Below, in pieces: positions 22,622-34,439 of a stretch of 64,000 nucleotides of DNA. How positions within the stretch are numbered: the first letter of the stretch is position 1; each line of letters opens with the position of its first letter. The notes beneath the pieces were generated by a model that was given only the letters and a program-made list of their open reading frames with translations, had not been told where the DNA came from and searched no databases. A program made the position numbers and the translations under genes. Source of the DNA: Nageia nagi (taxonomy: Eukaryota; Pinophyta); contig JBITNC010000001.1 of NCBI GenBank assembly GCA_050084985.1, positions 42,346,001-42,410,000 on the forward strand, written 5' to 3'.

Positions 22622-23909
22622 TGATTTCACAATTAAAATAATGAGCCTACAACAAACATGAGAGGAATCAAGAAAGAACAAAAAATATTTCAACAGGAAA
22701 TGGAAGCTCATAAGGATAGTATGTCCCATCATTATGAAGGATTAATGGCAAGGAGAAAAAAATGGATGACAAGCTTACAAAACAAAGTAACAAGAAAGAA
22801 AGAAAGAAAAAAAAATATATTAATGTCCATAGATGATCAAAAGTGGTCAATGGGACTGTCAAGTATAAATGTATAAAGCAGCATGTGGGGCCCTAGATGG
22901 TCTTCATTAGAAACAAACGAAGAAATACAATACATAAGTGCAATAGAGGGGCTAAACCCTAAAAAAGAGTTTTTAATCAAACCAAAAAGTAGAATAGTCA
23001 TGATCAATCAAGAGGAGGACTCTCATTTGAACAATCCAACTAGGCTTCACCTAGGTTGTAGTAATTGTGGCCGCACTGGTTCTGCTGGAGCTAAGGAAGG
23101 ATGTCATCTGTTGAGACTGCAAAGGAATAGAGTCAACAAACTCTCGTTGTTTGCTACATTGGGTAGGCAGAAGAGGGTCATCTCTCCTCCTCCTACAAGC
23201 TCCACCCCCTCGAGGAAGCTCAAAAGACTGAAGTAATAAGGTGTTGGGTGTTGGATAAAGGACGTTTCTTGAGAAGGAATGCCTCTTTGAGATAGAGTGT
23301 CACACAATGTTGGTCCTAGAATTGAAAGAAGGTCAAGATCGAGTTGTGGGAGTCTCCAAAACAACAGTGGTATCACCCCTAATCTCATAATAAATCGAGC
23401 ATCTGAAGACAAAATGGTCTTTAGTCTTTGACTCTAGCAAGCACAATTAACAAACTTGAAGTTCATATGCTAAATGGTGATTACTCTTGATCCATAGGTG
23501 ATGGGAGAACACTCTAAACTGTCCAAGAAACATCATCAAGCTAAGAAGGAGGTGTAAACTGATGCATCCATGGAGAGAATCAAACCCTATGTAGTAAATC
23601 ACATTCATTTAGAAAATATAGTACCTTTGACAAGAATGAGGAAAATGAAGACATGATTGGAGTGCAGAATTTGCACAAATATGACATGTCAGTTTGCAAA
23701 ATGTTGCTATATTTGAAAATACCAGATGAAGCATACAAGTATTTGACTGTGATGTTTCAGGAAATAGAATTGGTTTGATACTGACGTAACAGGATCACCC
23801 TTTATCCTTTGAAATTAAACAATATCTCACAAATATATGGGCAAATGTGCTTGCAAAAAAGAAATTATGAAAATACTGTATGCAATTGAAAAATGGAAGC
23901 TATAACTTT
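22622..23909. other. Intronic DNA, probable LTR start then unassigned
   Basis: The first part is probably the 5' LTR of the intronic copia. Plus frames at 22883-23236 contain CSNCGRTGSAGAKEGC, which faintly resembles a zinc knuckle but has no supporting context. Nothing else recognised. Confidence 0.3.
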
Positions 23910-25004
23910 TGATAAGGCACTTGAATATCAACACATAATCGCAACCTTAAGCATTTCTTAGAGAAACAACTCTCTTGTCCTGAGCAACATAAATAGGTTA
24001 CAATGATGTTGGGATACATCTTAGAGATAGAATATAAAAAAGGGAAAGAAATTGTTGTTGCATATGCACTTTTCAGAATGAGCAAAAGAATCAGCTTCAC
24101 TACATGTCATTTCTCTTCCTATTGTAATGACAGACTTCCCAAGTATGTCATTTTAATGCCTTGCAGCACACTTTCACAGAAAGATATATTGCTGGATCAA
24201 ATCTTTCAATTATGGTATGGTGGAAAGTATTGTGAGTGATAAAGACCTAATTTTCACAAGCAATTTCTGGAAGGACTTATTTCAATTAAGTGGCACACAA
24301 TTGAACATCACTTGGGCTTATCACCCTTCATCAGATGACCAAACTGAAATTGTGAACAAATGTTTGGAGACTTATCTAATATGTTTTTTTCCTGATAAGT
24401 GATTGCAGTAGGTGAAATGGCTTCCATTGGAAGAATGGTGATACCATACATATTACCATTGCTTATAAAAATGACTCCACATGAACCACTCTATGGACAA
24501 AAACCACCAATGATGGATGACTGTGTGATAAGGTCAACCAAAGTTCAACAGGTAAATATCATTACGCAACAGCATCAAGATATCCTGACTTTTTTAAGAG
24601 ATAGTTTATGCCAAACTCAAAACAGAATGAAGCAACAAGCCAATTAACATAGATCTAAGAGGCGCTTATCAGGAGGAGACAGGGTCTTATTCCATCTTCC
24701 GTTTTGCAAGCAATCGTCCTTGAAGACCAAAGTCAAGCAAAAACAGACACCAAAATGTTATGGAACATATAAGGTGCTTCACAAGGTAGGACAAGTGGTC
24801 TATAAGATCAAAGCATCACAGATAAATCTTGTATTTCATGTTTCTTGTTTTAAATAATACTTCAACAGAGGATTTTAGGCACAAACTCAACTAACAGAGT
24901 GGAAGAAGGAAAGATCATGTTGGAACCTGACGTTATTCTAAAGGAATGCAAAAGAACATTGAGGAAGCATGTAGTGAAGGAGTTTCTCGATTAGTGGAAA
25001 GCCA
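23910..25004 (+). pseudogene. Gypsy RNase H and integrase remnant in MESD intron 2
   Basis: Plus-strand fragments: an RNase H end (MMLGYILEIEYKKGKEIVVA, near 24003), then a jump caused by deletion to the integrase core. The core reads VSDKDLIFTSNFWKDLFQLS and ITWAYHPSSDDQTEIVNKCL near 24230-24370. Then come KMTPHEPLYGQKPP and the integrase C-terminal region, with GDRVLFHLPF and CYGTYKVLHKVGQVVYKIKA near 24680-24830. Frames change repeatedly. The element opposes the host gene in direction. An LTR follows at 25005. Confidence 0.82.
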
Positions 25005-25421
25005 TGTTAGGAGAGACAGCCGTATCAATTATCATTAGTGGCAAGACAGCTGTATCAATTATCATTATTTGATTACCTTGGGTCCTTAGGCATGGATAGC
25101 AGACTTCTAGCAGAAATATTATCGCATATTTGGATTTAGTTATAAGTAAGAGTAGAAGATAAGCTTACAGCATCTTGTCTTCCAAAATAATATCTAGCAA
25201 TCCCATTTTGCGAATATTGAACATCAACCCTTGAAGTGATAACATCTATTTTTCTAGACTTCTATTATACAATGCTTGGCAATTACGGATTTCTTCTGAT
25301 TTTGGTTATTGTGTGATTCTATTGTTGTTATTTTGTCAGTCATACTTTATTGTTTAATTAAGGTCTAGATTGTTATAATTATGCTAGTTGGTTTGTAAAA
25401 TATTCTCAATATTTTTTGTCA
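25005..25421 (+). repeat. Probable 3' LTR of the intronic gypsy
   Basis: TGTTAGGAGAGACAGCC begins directly after the polyprotein end, as in the family at 416. The right end (TTTTTTGTCA) is a guess from the expected CA terminus. No second LTR is available to confirm it. Confidence 0.4.
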
Positions 25422-27486
25422 GGTCCTTGAATTGAAGAATAACGATAATAATAATCATCAGCTTGTAGATATCAACATGACAACAACAATGTGATCTTCG
25501 TGGCACCATAAACTGACCTAATGATATTTGAATAAGATGTTTGACATTATAAGTGCTTTCTACCTCAAACACTAAGCCAACTACAGAAAGTTAAATGTGA
25601 AACAACTTATGCAAAATATACAAGATGCAATAAAAAAATAAATATTATTTGAAGGGGACATGTCCCCCACCCTTGGGGGCCATCCTCTTGTCTTGTCCCC
25701 AAAGGCACTTGAGGACGAAGGGGGGCATCCCCTTACCATCTCCCTTTTTGTCAACCAATAGGGAATCATTCTATAGATGCCCCAACCTATTACGTTCATT
25801 TCCGAGATATAGTTCCTTTTAGGGACAACCCATGGTCCTTAAAATGGTGGAAGCCACAACATCTACATCCCCTTGATGTCTAGGCACCCCTCACATGCCC
25901 ATATTTATATCCTCATAATGCTTGAGGAACAATTAGGCATTCCGTTTATGTCTCAAGCATGTCTAGTCCTCTTTGCAGCTTAGGCAGCAAAAAGTTTCAA
26001 ATAAAATAATAAAATATTAAATAAAAGGAGTACCACTAGATTATGGGCTGATTGAGGTCTCGCTAGATGATGTTCAACATGTTTTAGGGAATGGTTGTGA
26101 TGATGAGGATTTATATTCCCTAATCCCATTGAAGACAAGTTTGATGATGCTACATTCATTCCTTTTAATATTTTTCATACAAAATGTTATCATTTTTTCT
26201 ATGGTTCACCTATTTATCACATATTGTATAATTGGTTTTTTTCTCCTATTTAACTATTACTGTATGACAGTTAACTTTTTCATGATATATGAAATTTGAA
26301 TCAATGTGGATATTTGACTGTTTTATGATTCCTTAAATATAGGTGTCACAGATTAGTACAAATTGTTTTGTTGGCATATTTTGAAATCATATCTGTCTTA
26401 AATTGTTTATGGATGCGTTGCAATGTAGAAAATGCAGTTATTTTGTTCACATATTTTAAAGCTATTTCCGTATTAAATTGTTTATGAATGCATTGCTATG
26501 TAAAAAATGTAGTTTTTTTAATATATCTATATTGATTATATATGTATTTTAATATGGCATACCTCATCAACCCCAAAACCTACTCCTCCATCCCAAAAAA
26601 TTCGTGGAACTTTTTAATCTACATATAAATTACACATCACTAGATTAAAATATTAAATCATGCAAGATGCGAAGAACACTCAATATTAATCTTATAAGCC
26701 TACAGATTCTCCCATAGGTATATCTAAATACGGAAGATATGTAAGGTAAACAATTGACCATGCATGTATATGATGGTACCTAATATGGAAATGAAAACAT
26801 CATCACAACATAAGTAAAATAGCACATAAGCAAAGGAATAAAACATCATTGCATGGAGATGGATATGGTATTCACTACAGACACAGTACCTGATATGAAC
26901 ACAGTATCTGATTTCAATGCAACATTTTTTCAAAACCCTTGATAGGGATACATCTAAATATGATATTTATAAAATACACATACACTTTATATGCTAAGAC
27001 AAACATAGGCGATAACAAATATCTGTACAAGTGTAAGCTGAAAACCAAACATTTCAGTACTTACCATGAGTGATAAATTTTCTTAGGGTTTTCTGTTGTT
27101 GTTTAATATTTTACTTCATTTTCTACTTATTAAATTTTTTTTTTTAATTTCTAATCTCTTTTTAATGATACACATATACACTTGGAAGGTCTAGACTCTA
27201 TACATATATATCCGGCACAGCCTGATACAAGCACACATTCGGATACACATAGATACCCTATCCAGGCTGTATTGAGGAGTATCATATCTATATATGTATC
27301 CGATATGTAGATATGAGTATTGAAGCATGGGGGATGAAGTTTCTGGTAACTATGTTACAAAAGGAAAGGAACAGGGTCTGATAAAAGAATCACTGCATAA
27401 GCAATCAATGGAAGGACCAACCATCAGTGAAAAACAAAACGTTCAGGTTTATATGGTTCTGCGCTAGTTTTTTGTCCTTTACTAAC
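25422..27486. other. Remainder of MESD intron 2, unassigned
   Basis: No coding motif. It contains a GC-rich block with inverted words at 25654-25780 (described separately) and a stretch near 27190-27310 with repeated GATAC-type words such as GTATCCGATATG, which may be a small nonautonomous element. Confidence 0.35.
25654..25780. repeat. GC-rich inverted-repeat block
   Basis: GGGGACATGTCCCC (25654-25667) is a perfect 14-base palindrome. CTTGGGGGCC, TTGTCCCCAAAGG and AGGGGGGCATCCCC follow within 80 bases and can pair with one another. Such a block stands out against AT-rich intron DNA and may be the terminus of an unrecognised DNA transposon. Confidence 0.4.
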
Positions 27487-27615
27487 CTCTTCAGTGTCTT
27501 GACCCTGTTCCATTGTAAACATAATGGTGTTGACATCAACAGCCATGAACTTTGCTTCAATAGATCCTGTCCGTAGCAGCTCAGTCCACTTCTTGGCAAT
27601 CTTGGGCACTTCTTC
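27487..27615 (-). CDS. MESD: MESD-like exon 2
   Basis: 43 codons from EEVPKIAKKWTELLRTGSIE to TMEQGQDTEE. The acceptor reads GATGTAG and the donor is GAG followed by GTTAGT. It joins exon 1 in phase 0. The join to exon 3 is one base short: related proteins continue with Val-Lys, and the G that would complete the Val codon seems to be lost at the donor (27486/27487). Confidence 0.78.
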
Positions 27616-28139
27616 CTACATCAGCACCAAAATATAAGTTAAGACTTCTGCAGACCATTACCATGCCAGTAACCAAGTACAAAGCAATTGTCCTTGATCA
27701 AGTCCATCCATGCAAGGAAGAATGCACTTATTCTTCAATTTTTAACTAACATCCATAAACCAATAGGTTTTCGAAATAACACCTCTATCCCCAAATACAG
27801 GCCAAGTATCCAAATTTTAATCCATCCAAAACCAAAAAGTAAAAACATCTTCCCCATTTTTGATAGCCCCAACAGGTCCTTGATAAAAATAAATTTAACT
27901 TGCAACATCATTATAAAACTTTACTACACTTATAAGTTTCTAATTTTATGTAGCCATGATAGACTAATTATTTCCCAATCTAATCAAACTACTTTTTCAA
28001 ATCCTTGTAATACCTTAGCAAAATTAAATCGCCTAAGATCTTGATCCATCTTCCTCTCCACAAAACAAATCTCACCAAGTACCAATCGTATATAGAATCC
28101 AGTTTGGTCTAGAAACAACGGGCTATGGTACCAGGATAT

Positions 28140-28790
28140 GATCATTCCAATAAAGATCTAAGACACATACTTTCTTGCACAAAAAAAACCTCTCGGACAA
28201 ATCATTGAACTAGAAATCTAGGACACATACTTGCTCATGTATACACAGTTAACAGTCAACCACTGACTAGAAACCTATGAATTGTGCTTTGTGTGTATAT
28301 GCAACTGGGATTCAAAAAATGGACTTGAAATCCAAGAATAAAATTCCTTGTATGTATGCATGGATAGGATTCCTTCACTGGACTGGGAACCAAAAACACT
28401 ATATGTTGTGTATACATATAAAATCTAAGATTCAATCATTAGAAAACAAGCCCTATAATTTGTGTTCCACAACTGGGATTCAATCAATTTACTAGAAATC
28501 TGTGGCATGCTTTGTATATATACACACATCTAGGAATAATAGGATTCAATTTCTAGACTACAAATATAAGGCCTCCATACACAGTTAGGATTGAACCACT
28601 AAGAACCTAAACTTGTATTGCCTATATATGCATGGATAATCACTTGCCTAGAAATCCATGATTAGTACTCCTTGCATGTGTATTTATATAACACTCAACT
28701 AGAAATCCAAAACTCATACTATGAGTGTACATATACGCATAGAATTCAATCAGTAGATTGGAAATCCAAAACATATACTTTGAATATTAA
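28140..28790. repeat. Degenerate minisatellite in MESD intron 1
   Basis: About 11 imperfect units of roughly 50-62 bases, built from GGATTCAATCA, CTAGAAATCC, then a run like ACTTTGTGTGTATATATGCA. The array fills the 5' part of intron 1 and stops a few bases before the exon 1 donor. Confidence 0.75.
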
Positions 28791-28798
28791 ATACATAC

Positions 28799-29104
28799 CC
28801 TTATCCTAGGCACGTCGAGGACAAGCTTGACGAACCCAATGGAGGGGCCAAAATGTCTCTTTAGCATCTCGGCCTGGATCTGGGACGGATCCATGTCTGT
28901 GAAATCTGGGGGTGGATCAAATGGGGGTGGGGTCTTAGATTTGGGTTTTCCCCATTCTTTCCAGGCATCATCTTCTTCGTCATCAACCACATCGTCAAGC
29001 TCGTCTGGAACGTGCACAGCCTTCTTGGCCTCAGCTTGCCGAGAGACGAGACCGCAGAGTAGAAGTGATATATACACAATGTGTATATACTTCATCTTCT
29101 TCAT
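28799..29104 (-). CDS. MESD: MESD-like exon 1 with signal peptide
   Basis: 102 codons. Residues 1-26 are a basic then hydrophobic signal peptide (MKKMKYIHIVYISLLLCGLV). Then follow an acidic segment (DELDDVVDDEEDDAWKEWGK), a Pro-rich linker, and DFTDMDPSQIQAEMLKRHFG leading into the first strand of the MESD core (GFVKLVLDVPRIR). The donor is AGG followed by GTATGT. Two Met codons (residues 1 and 4) can serve as start; both keep the signal peptide. Confidence 0.82.
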
Positions 29105-29127
29105 TTGGACTGATGCACGAGTGAAAC

Positions 29128-29156
29128 TGACGTCCTCGCAAGAGGGTAAATATAAA
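29128..29156 (-). promoter_or_regulatory. Core promoter of the MESD-like gene
   Basis: A TATA-like TTTATATTT (29148-29156 on the minus strand) lies about 45 bases upstream of the ATG, and a GACGTCA word with an ACGT core sits at 29129-29135. The short distance to the ATG would give a very short 5' UTR, so the real start of transcription may lie elsewhere. Confidence 0.4.
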
Positions 29157-29236
29157 CGCCGGAAAGGATTTCATGGACCTCTGACTGGTCAGAATGGATG
29201 GTTTTTTGGTAACATGAATTTCATTACATCATGTTG

Positions 29237-29345
29237 CTTTCACACGGATTTCAAGTATAGGAGTTTTGGAACTTTCACACGGATTTCAAGTATAGGAGTT
29301 ATTGGAACTTTCACACGGATTCAAAGTATAGGAGTTACTGGGACT
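29237..29345. repeat. Three tandem 36-bp repeats upstream of the MESD-like gene
   Basis: Units start at 29237, 29272 and 29308, each reading CTTTCACACGGATTTCAAGT followed by ATAGGAGTT and a short variable end. They are nearly identical, so the array is recent. It lies 130-240 bases upstream of the start codon. Confidence 0.9.
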
Positions 29346-29880
29346 TGTAATTTTTATTGTTTATAAATTAGTTTAGATTTTTGTTTTTTTTTTTGGAGTT
29401 TCTATCATTAGGGTATCATGAACTCTTAAGTTTAAAGTTGCAATTGAGTTTGTTTCAACTTTTTAGGGATAAATAGTTTTAAACTTGAACCTCCCGTTTC
29501 TTAGAGTTTTAAACTATCCACCTCTCCAATTCCTTTATCCATCAATTCATAGTTTAGATATCTTAAATATATATATATATATTTAAAAATGTTCAAGATA
29601 TCAATCTTAAATATATAATTTTTGATATTTTTAAATCTATTTTTAAGATATATAAGTTAATTATAATTTTTTATAAAATTAAAGTATAAATTTATTCATA
29701 AGTAATACAATAAGAAGTATCAATCTTAAATCTTAGATATATAATTTTTGATAGTTTTAAATATATATTTAAGATATATAAGTTAGTTATAATTTTAAAT
29801 TAAAACGAAAGCATAAATTTGCACATGAAGCAATATAATACTTTTATAATTTTCAATATATATCAAAAAAGTTTAATTAA
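29346..29880. repeat. AT-rich DNA with a diverged direct repeat of about 115 bp
   Basis: Copy one about 29599-29712, copy two about 29718-29838. Both begin TATCAATCTTAAAT and continue through TATATAATTTTTGAT and AAGATATATAAGTTA. No coding content. Confidence 0.65.
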
Positions 29881-32800
29881 ATAATAATCATAAGCCTTTA
29901 ATCAAACTATATCTAAGTCTTTATAGACTTTAAGGACATGAAAGAGGTTTCTAGAGGCTACACTCTCTCCTTGAGGGTTGTGTGAGTCTTTGGAGACTGC
30001 ATAAGTCGAACTTCACCTCCTTTTTCAAGAAGGCATGAGACATTCGATTATATATGTATTAATAATTCAAGAGCGAATCACAAAATTTCTAGACACATTT
30101 CTAAAGGACCAAAAGATATAGCTAGCTCGGGTCCATTACCCAATCCTCAAATAATAATATACGGGGTAGAATCTAGGCCCTTATTATATGGGATAAGGGC
30201 ACATTAGATGATAATAGGGTTAGACCAGGTGCCTACAAACTTTAGATTCTAGCCATCCCATATTATCAAAAGGTTATTTTCATGTATATGATAGAGAGGG
30301 GATAAAGAACAAGACTAGACTTTACAAAGATACGATTTATCATTGATATACCTCCCAAGTCTCATGGAGGTTTTATCAAGTTGATATGGCATTTTGTTAT
30401 TTGAATAGATTCATTATGGAAGAATAGGCCCCTTCATTACCAACTCTTAGAATCCTAACCACTTCAAGAATAATCAACAGGGGCCCAATTATTATTCCAA
30501 GGGGCTATTTTCCTCAATCCATGGTGAGGCCCTCCTATCTAGTTCATTTCTCTAACTCGGAGGGGCATGCCATGATATGACTAAACAAACGTTATCAACT
30601 TCTCATCTTACCTTTTCTCTTCCTCTTCACCCTCCCAACCCCTCTTCCAGGCTAAAATTGGTTACAGAAAAATATCGTATCCCTAAAGAAATATAAGAGT
30701 CTGTAAAATAGATGGATTCATTCCAATAGGAGAGTGTTGAAGTGAACCTAGAACTAGCTATATAATAAATATCCTTTCTCTCTAGTCTATTTATTGGGTA
30801 GACATACCCTTCTCGAAAAGTCTTATCTTCGCCTAAATACAAAACTAGCTCTCTCTACTATCAAATAATATGTTCCTATTGAGAATTGTTTGCTCCTTAG
30901 GAATGATAAGTAATATGAGAAGTTGAGGAAAAGAAATAGTAGGTAGTCTATTCTATCCTAGGAGTGATGTATCTTTCAATTCCCTCCTATTGGATAGCAG
31001 GAGACAAGAATAGGAGGTTGGGAGTGATACTTGAAACCAATTGAGAATGAAGGAATGGGATGAAGACTTCCCACACTCTTGAATGTGAGAGGAGCATTAC
31101 ATGCGTATTAGCAACCCAACCTTATGGTAGATAACTTCTTTCTTTGGGTAGGGAATAGGAGAGGGAAGTTTGTCACAAGAGTACTTTCTATTTGAGCAGA
31201 AATAGTGTATTGATATACAACATTAGTGTATCAATCCACAACATTAGTGTATCAATTATCTCTTTCTATCAATAATGAATTAATTCACAAGAATGCCCCT
31301 CTCGATGTGACTACATTGGGCGATAGGCATAAGGAGTTCATTCTTATGCTCTACCCAACTCTATATGGATCAAAATGGGGGGATAGTCTCATCAGGTTCA
31401 ACCCAAAAGAATAAGAGTAATAAGATGCCCTACTATTATTAGAGGGGGAGGACTACTTATGAATCAATAAATGAATAGGGTATGTGATGCAAACATGTAA
31501 GGTTGGCTTAGCTTCAAAGCATGTGAACACACTCCCTCACGCCTTTGGAATGAAGAAATGGTAACCTGATGGAATGGTGAATGACCTTACCCTATAGGAA
31601 TAGTGAGGAGGGTGACTAATTATTGAGTGGTATAAGGGGGAGGGTAAAAGAATGGAATTTCCTATATTGAACAGGCTTACAAAGTAAGGGTTGGAAGATT
31701 CAGGTGTGGGTAGGACTTGCTTCAGTTACTCATTCCATTGATAAGCTTTCCATGTCCCTCCTTCAATTAATGGTAGAGGCATCGAATAATAATAATAATA
31801 AAGTATAAGTTGGTTCTAGTTGATCCATCCATCTATCTAGATGTCCCACCATACCTACTCATTATCAGTGAACTAATCCATAAATAGGAGTTCAAGGCTT
31901 ATCTTGAACCCAGTTATTAGCGCTCATATCCCCCAGTTCTAGTGTTCAAAGATACTTGTGAATAAGAGGTTTAACCCACCCCCTTACTATTAGATAGATC
32001 CTATTTGGATAGATAGATATTATGCAATAACAGGTTTTGGGATTAGTTGGATAGTTATCAAGTTTTTCTTTGTTATAAATTCAATAAAAAAAGAAATGAT
32101 TAAATAGTTCATTTCTTGGTTATAAAGTAAGATGAATATGGGGAAATGATACAAGGGGATATCAGTCAAAAGCATCTTTTCATTAGCTAGCCTTCTCAAT
32201 CAAAGGCCTCTCGCTAAATTGCTCCTCATGGGATGCCCTATTATCATTATTATTCAAGTAACATTCCATTTGCATTCCATCAATTGAGACAAGATTAGAA
32301 ACTCATCCATCCCCTTATATTATCAAATAGGAGCACCAACTTTTCATACACATGATAACTATTGCCCTACTATTACCAATCCCCAACCCTATTTATTATT
32401 ATTTAAGGATTGAATCAAAAGTGGAATTTATGCCTCATTCTCCCTCGAGATATACAGAGAGGGAATTACCTTTTATTAGGAATTAATGAATTGATTAGGA
32501 GCTAACAAATGATAATGATAATACCAATCATCAATAACCTATAGTACCATAATTGGGCCCCATTAGCCCTAACAACCAATACCAACATCATTGGGATGCG
32601 AGGGTCATCAACCATTGATACTGCCAACCTTCCCATTATTAGAATAGTGGGGCCTTTCTATTATTTAGTAAGGGGGATGAAAGTTCTTATTATTATTCAA
32701 GCTTAATAAGGAGAAAATAGAGTGATGAAATGGTTACTTTTTCATAATAATGGCAGTAGAATGTATATCTAATGTGGCATACACACTTAATCCTCCCACC

Positions 32801-34425
32801 TCATATAAAGGGTTTTCAATAGGCCCATGCTGCACAAATCCTAATAGTAGAGGACTACTTGAATAATGAGTGGGAAAGTTATCAAAGAAAAAATATTGAA
32901 CCTATATTATAGAATACAAGTAGGGATCAGTGGGAGAGATGTAGTTATAGTGATATCAAGATTTCTAGTTACTTCATTCATCCCTATTCATTATTAGTGG
33001 GAAAATGGGGGGAAATAGCAAGTGTGCAGTCTGAAATACCTGAGTTGGGAGAGTATGTAGTAACACCACTTGATTCTATAGATAAAAGGAATGCTTGAGT
33101 GTTGTAGGAGTATGCTAATTAGAAAACCATTTTATTTTACCCCGCATCTATTTGATGAAGGGAATAAAGAAAAAGGGTAGGGTCATAGATGAGAATCGAG
33201 TGGGTGCTCTAACCCTACATCTCATTAGATGATAGGGGTAAGGTAGTGATGAAGCATTTATATATAGTGTGAATCCAATAAGAGAGCTCATGAAGGTTTA
33301 TGCAATATATATGCACAATAGAGTTATCTTGGAAGGATTCCTACTACCTTATCTCTACTCCCAAAGCATGCATGTGGGGGTTTTTATATTCTTAAGAGAG
33401 GTTGTAAATAGGAAGGGTACTAAATCAAAATGACATTAAAATAGGAATTTAATAGTAATAAGAAATCTTAATTATAATAGGAAATAGTAGGAAATACAAA
33501 TAATGTTAATAAGAAAATTGAAATGTACAAATAACATTAATAGAAAAATTGAAATCATCCACTAATGATTTTACAAATCTATGAAGGAAAAGAACTTCCA
33601 ACAGTTTACTTTCAAAGAAATAAACACTACCATCCATTCATCTATCAAGCATGTTAATCTATCAATGGAACTACTAAAGCTATAAACTATTTGAATCTAT
33701 AAACTAATTGAATCATTTACTTTTAACAACAAACAGTGGGCCCTTCCTATCTTCTTGCAAAGAAAAGAATAAGAGTTTATAGAATAGCCCTTTCACAAAT
33801 CTTAACACAAAAGGAAAAACATGAATGGTACCATATATTCCAATTGTATGAAGTCTTCATAGTCAAGAAAAACCTAAAACTTGCATAGAAAATCCAACTA
33901 ACTCCTATCATTTCTACTATCCAAAATATACATATATGATTACAACTGCTCCCATAAATCTTGGAGCTACATCAAATACTAGTCTTAAATCATGAGTGTT
34001 CTTAATGCAAAATGCAAAATATGGGACAATAGTCTATTAGTCCTGAATGAACTCAGGCACTATCATTCTCCAAATTTGGTTTGGCAATTGTCAAGTATCA
34101 TATAGATATGCAGGTGACATCTCTATTGCACCACTCATGCTTCAGATGTGGTTTTCTTCTAGTCTTCATCTTCAATCAACAATGGCTACAAAATGTGGTA
34201 GCACAAAATGCTTTCGACTAGCCTATCTCCAACATGAGAACCTATTTTCTAAGCTTCAAGACCAATTGGTGGGTTAATTTATCAAGCACATAGTCTAGAT
34301 ACTAATATATAACTTAATACTCCATTATTCACTTGACATTTATGAAAATGGATGAAGAGTGATCTAAAGATGGAAATAAGATGGTACCAAAGTATTCAAA
34401 ACATAGGTAAATTTAGGACTCATCA
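29881..34425 (-). repeat. Noncoding region containing the 3' LTR of the Athila-like element
   Basis: The right boundary is clear: a purine tract at 34426-34437 (minus strand AATTGGGGGGAA) is followed by TGATGAGTCC, an LTR start. The left end was not found, so the LTR may be one to several kb long. The whole stretch lacks open frames and is unusually rich in ATTATTA-type words mixed with GGGG runs. Three AACATTAGTGTATCAAT-like words repeat at 31206-31257. Confidence 0.45.
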
Positions 34426-34437
34426 TTCCCCCCAATT
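34426..34437 (-). other. Polypurine tract of the Athila-like element
   Basis: Minus strand AATTGGGGGGAA directly before an LTR start (TGATGAG). It is preceded by CAACACCTTC, which recurs in similar form before a second purine tract at 46058-46068. Confidence 0.6.
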
Positions 34438-34439
34438 GA

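Larger units (their letters stand above)
19481..29104 (-). pseudogene. MESD: MESD-like ER chaperone gene, three exons, reading frame broken
   Basis: Exons at 28799-29104, 27487-27615 and 19481-19655 join into a homologue of MESD, the ER-resident chaperone that in animals helps LRP-type receptors fold. The product would have a signal peptide, an acidic N-terminal part, an MESD-type core (DFTDMDPS, then IEAKFMAVDVNTIMF, then ILSQPEAYEFKLGQ) and a KDEL ER-retrieval end. Intron 1 is 1.2 kb and holds a minisatellite. Intron 2 is 7.8 kb and holds copia and gypsy remains, a size typical of conifer genes. The exon 2-3 junction is one base short of the expected frame, and exon 3 lacks one base near 19593, giving an early stop. 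The copy is therefore a recent pseudogene, or the assembly has two single-base errors. The unknown is function, not family. Confidence 0.72.

Noticed and set aside
23004-23236. Cys-rich plus-strand string CSNCGRTGSAGAKEGC, considered a zinc knuckle
   Set aside because: Lacks the His at the right spacing and has no gag sequence around it in the same orientation.
28827-29366. 179-codon plus-strand frame over MESD exon 1
   Set aside because: Antisense to the signal peptide and acidic exon. Its Ser and Gly runs are the mirror of Glu/Asp/Pro codons, and part of it is the 36-bp repeat.
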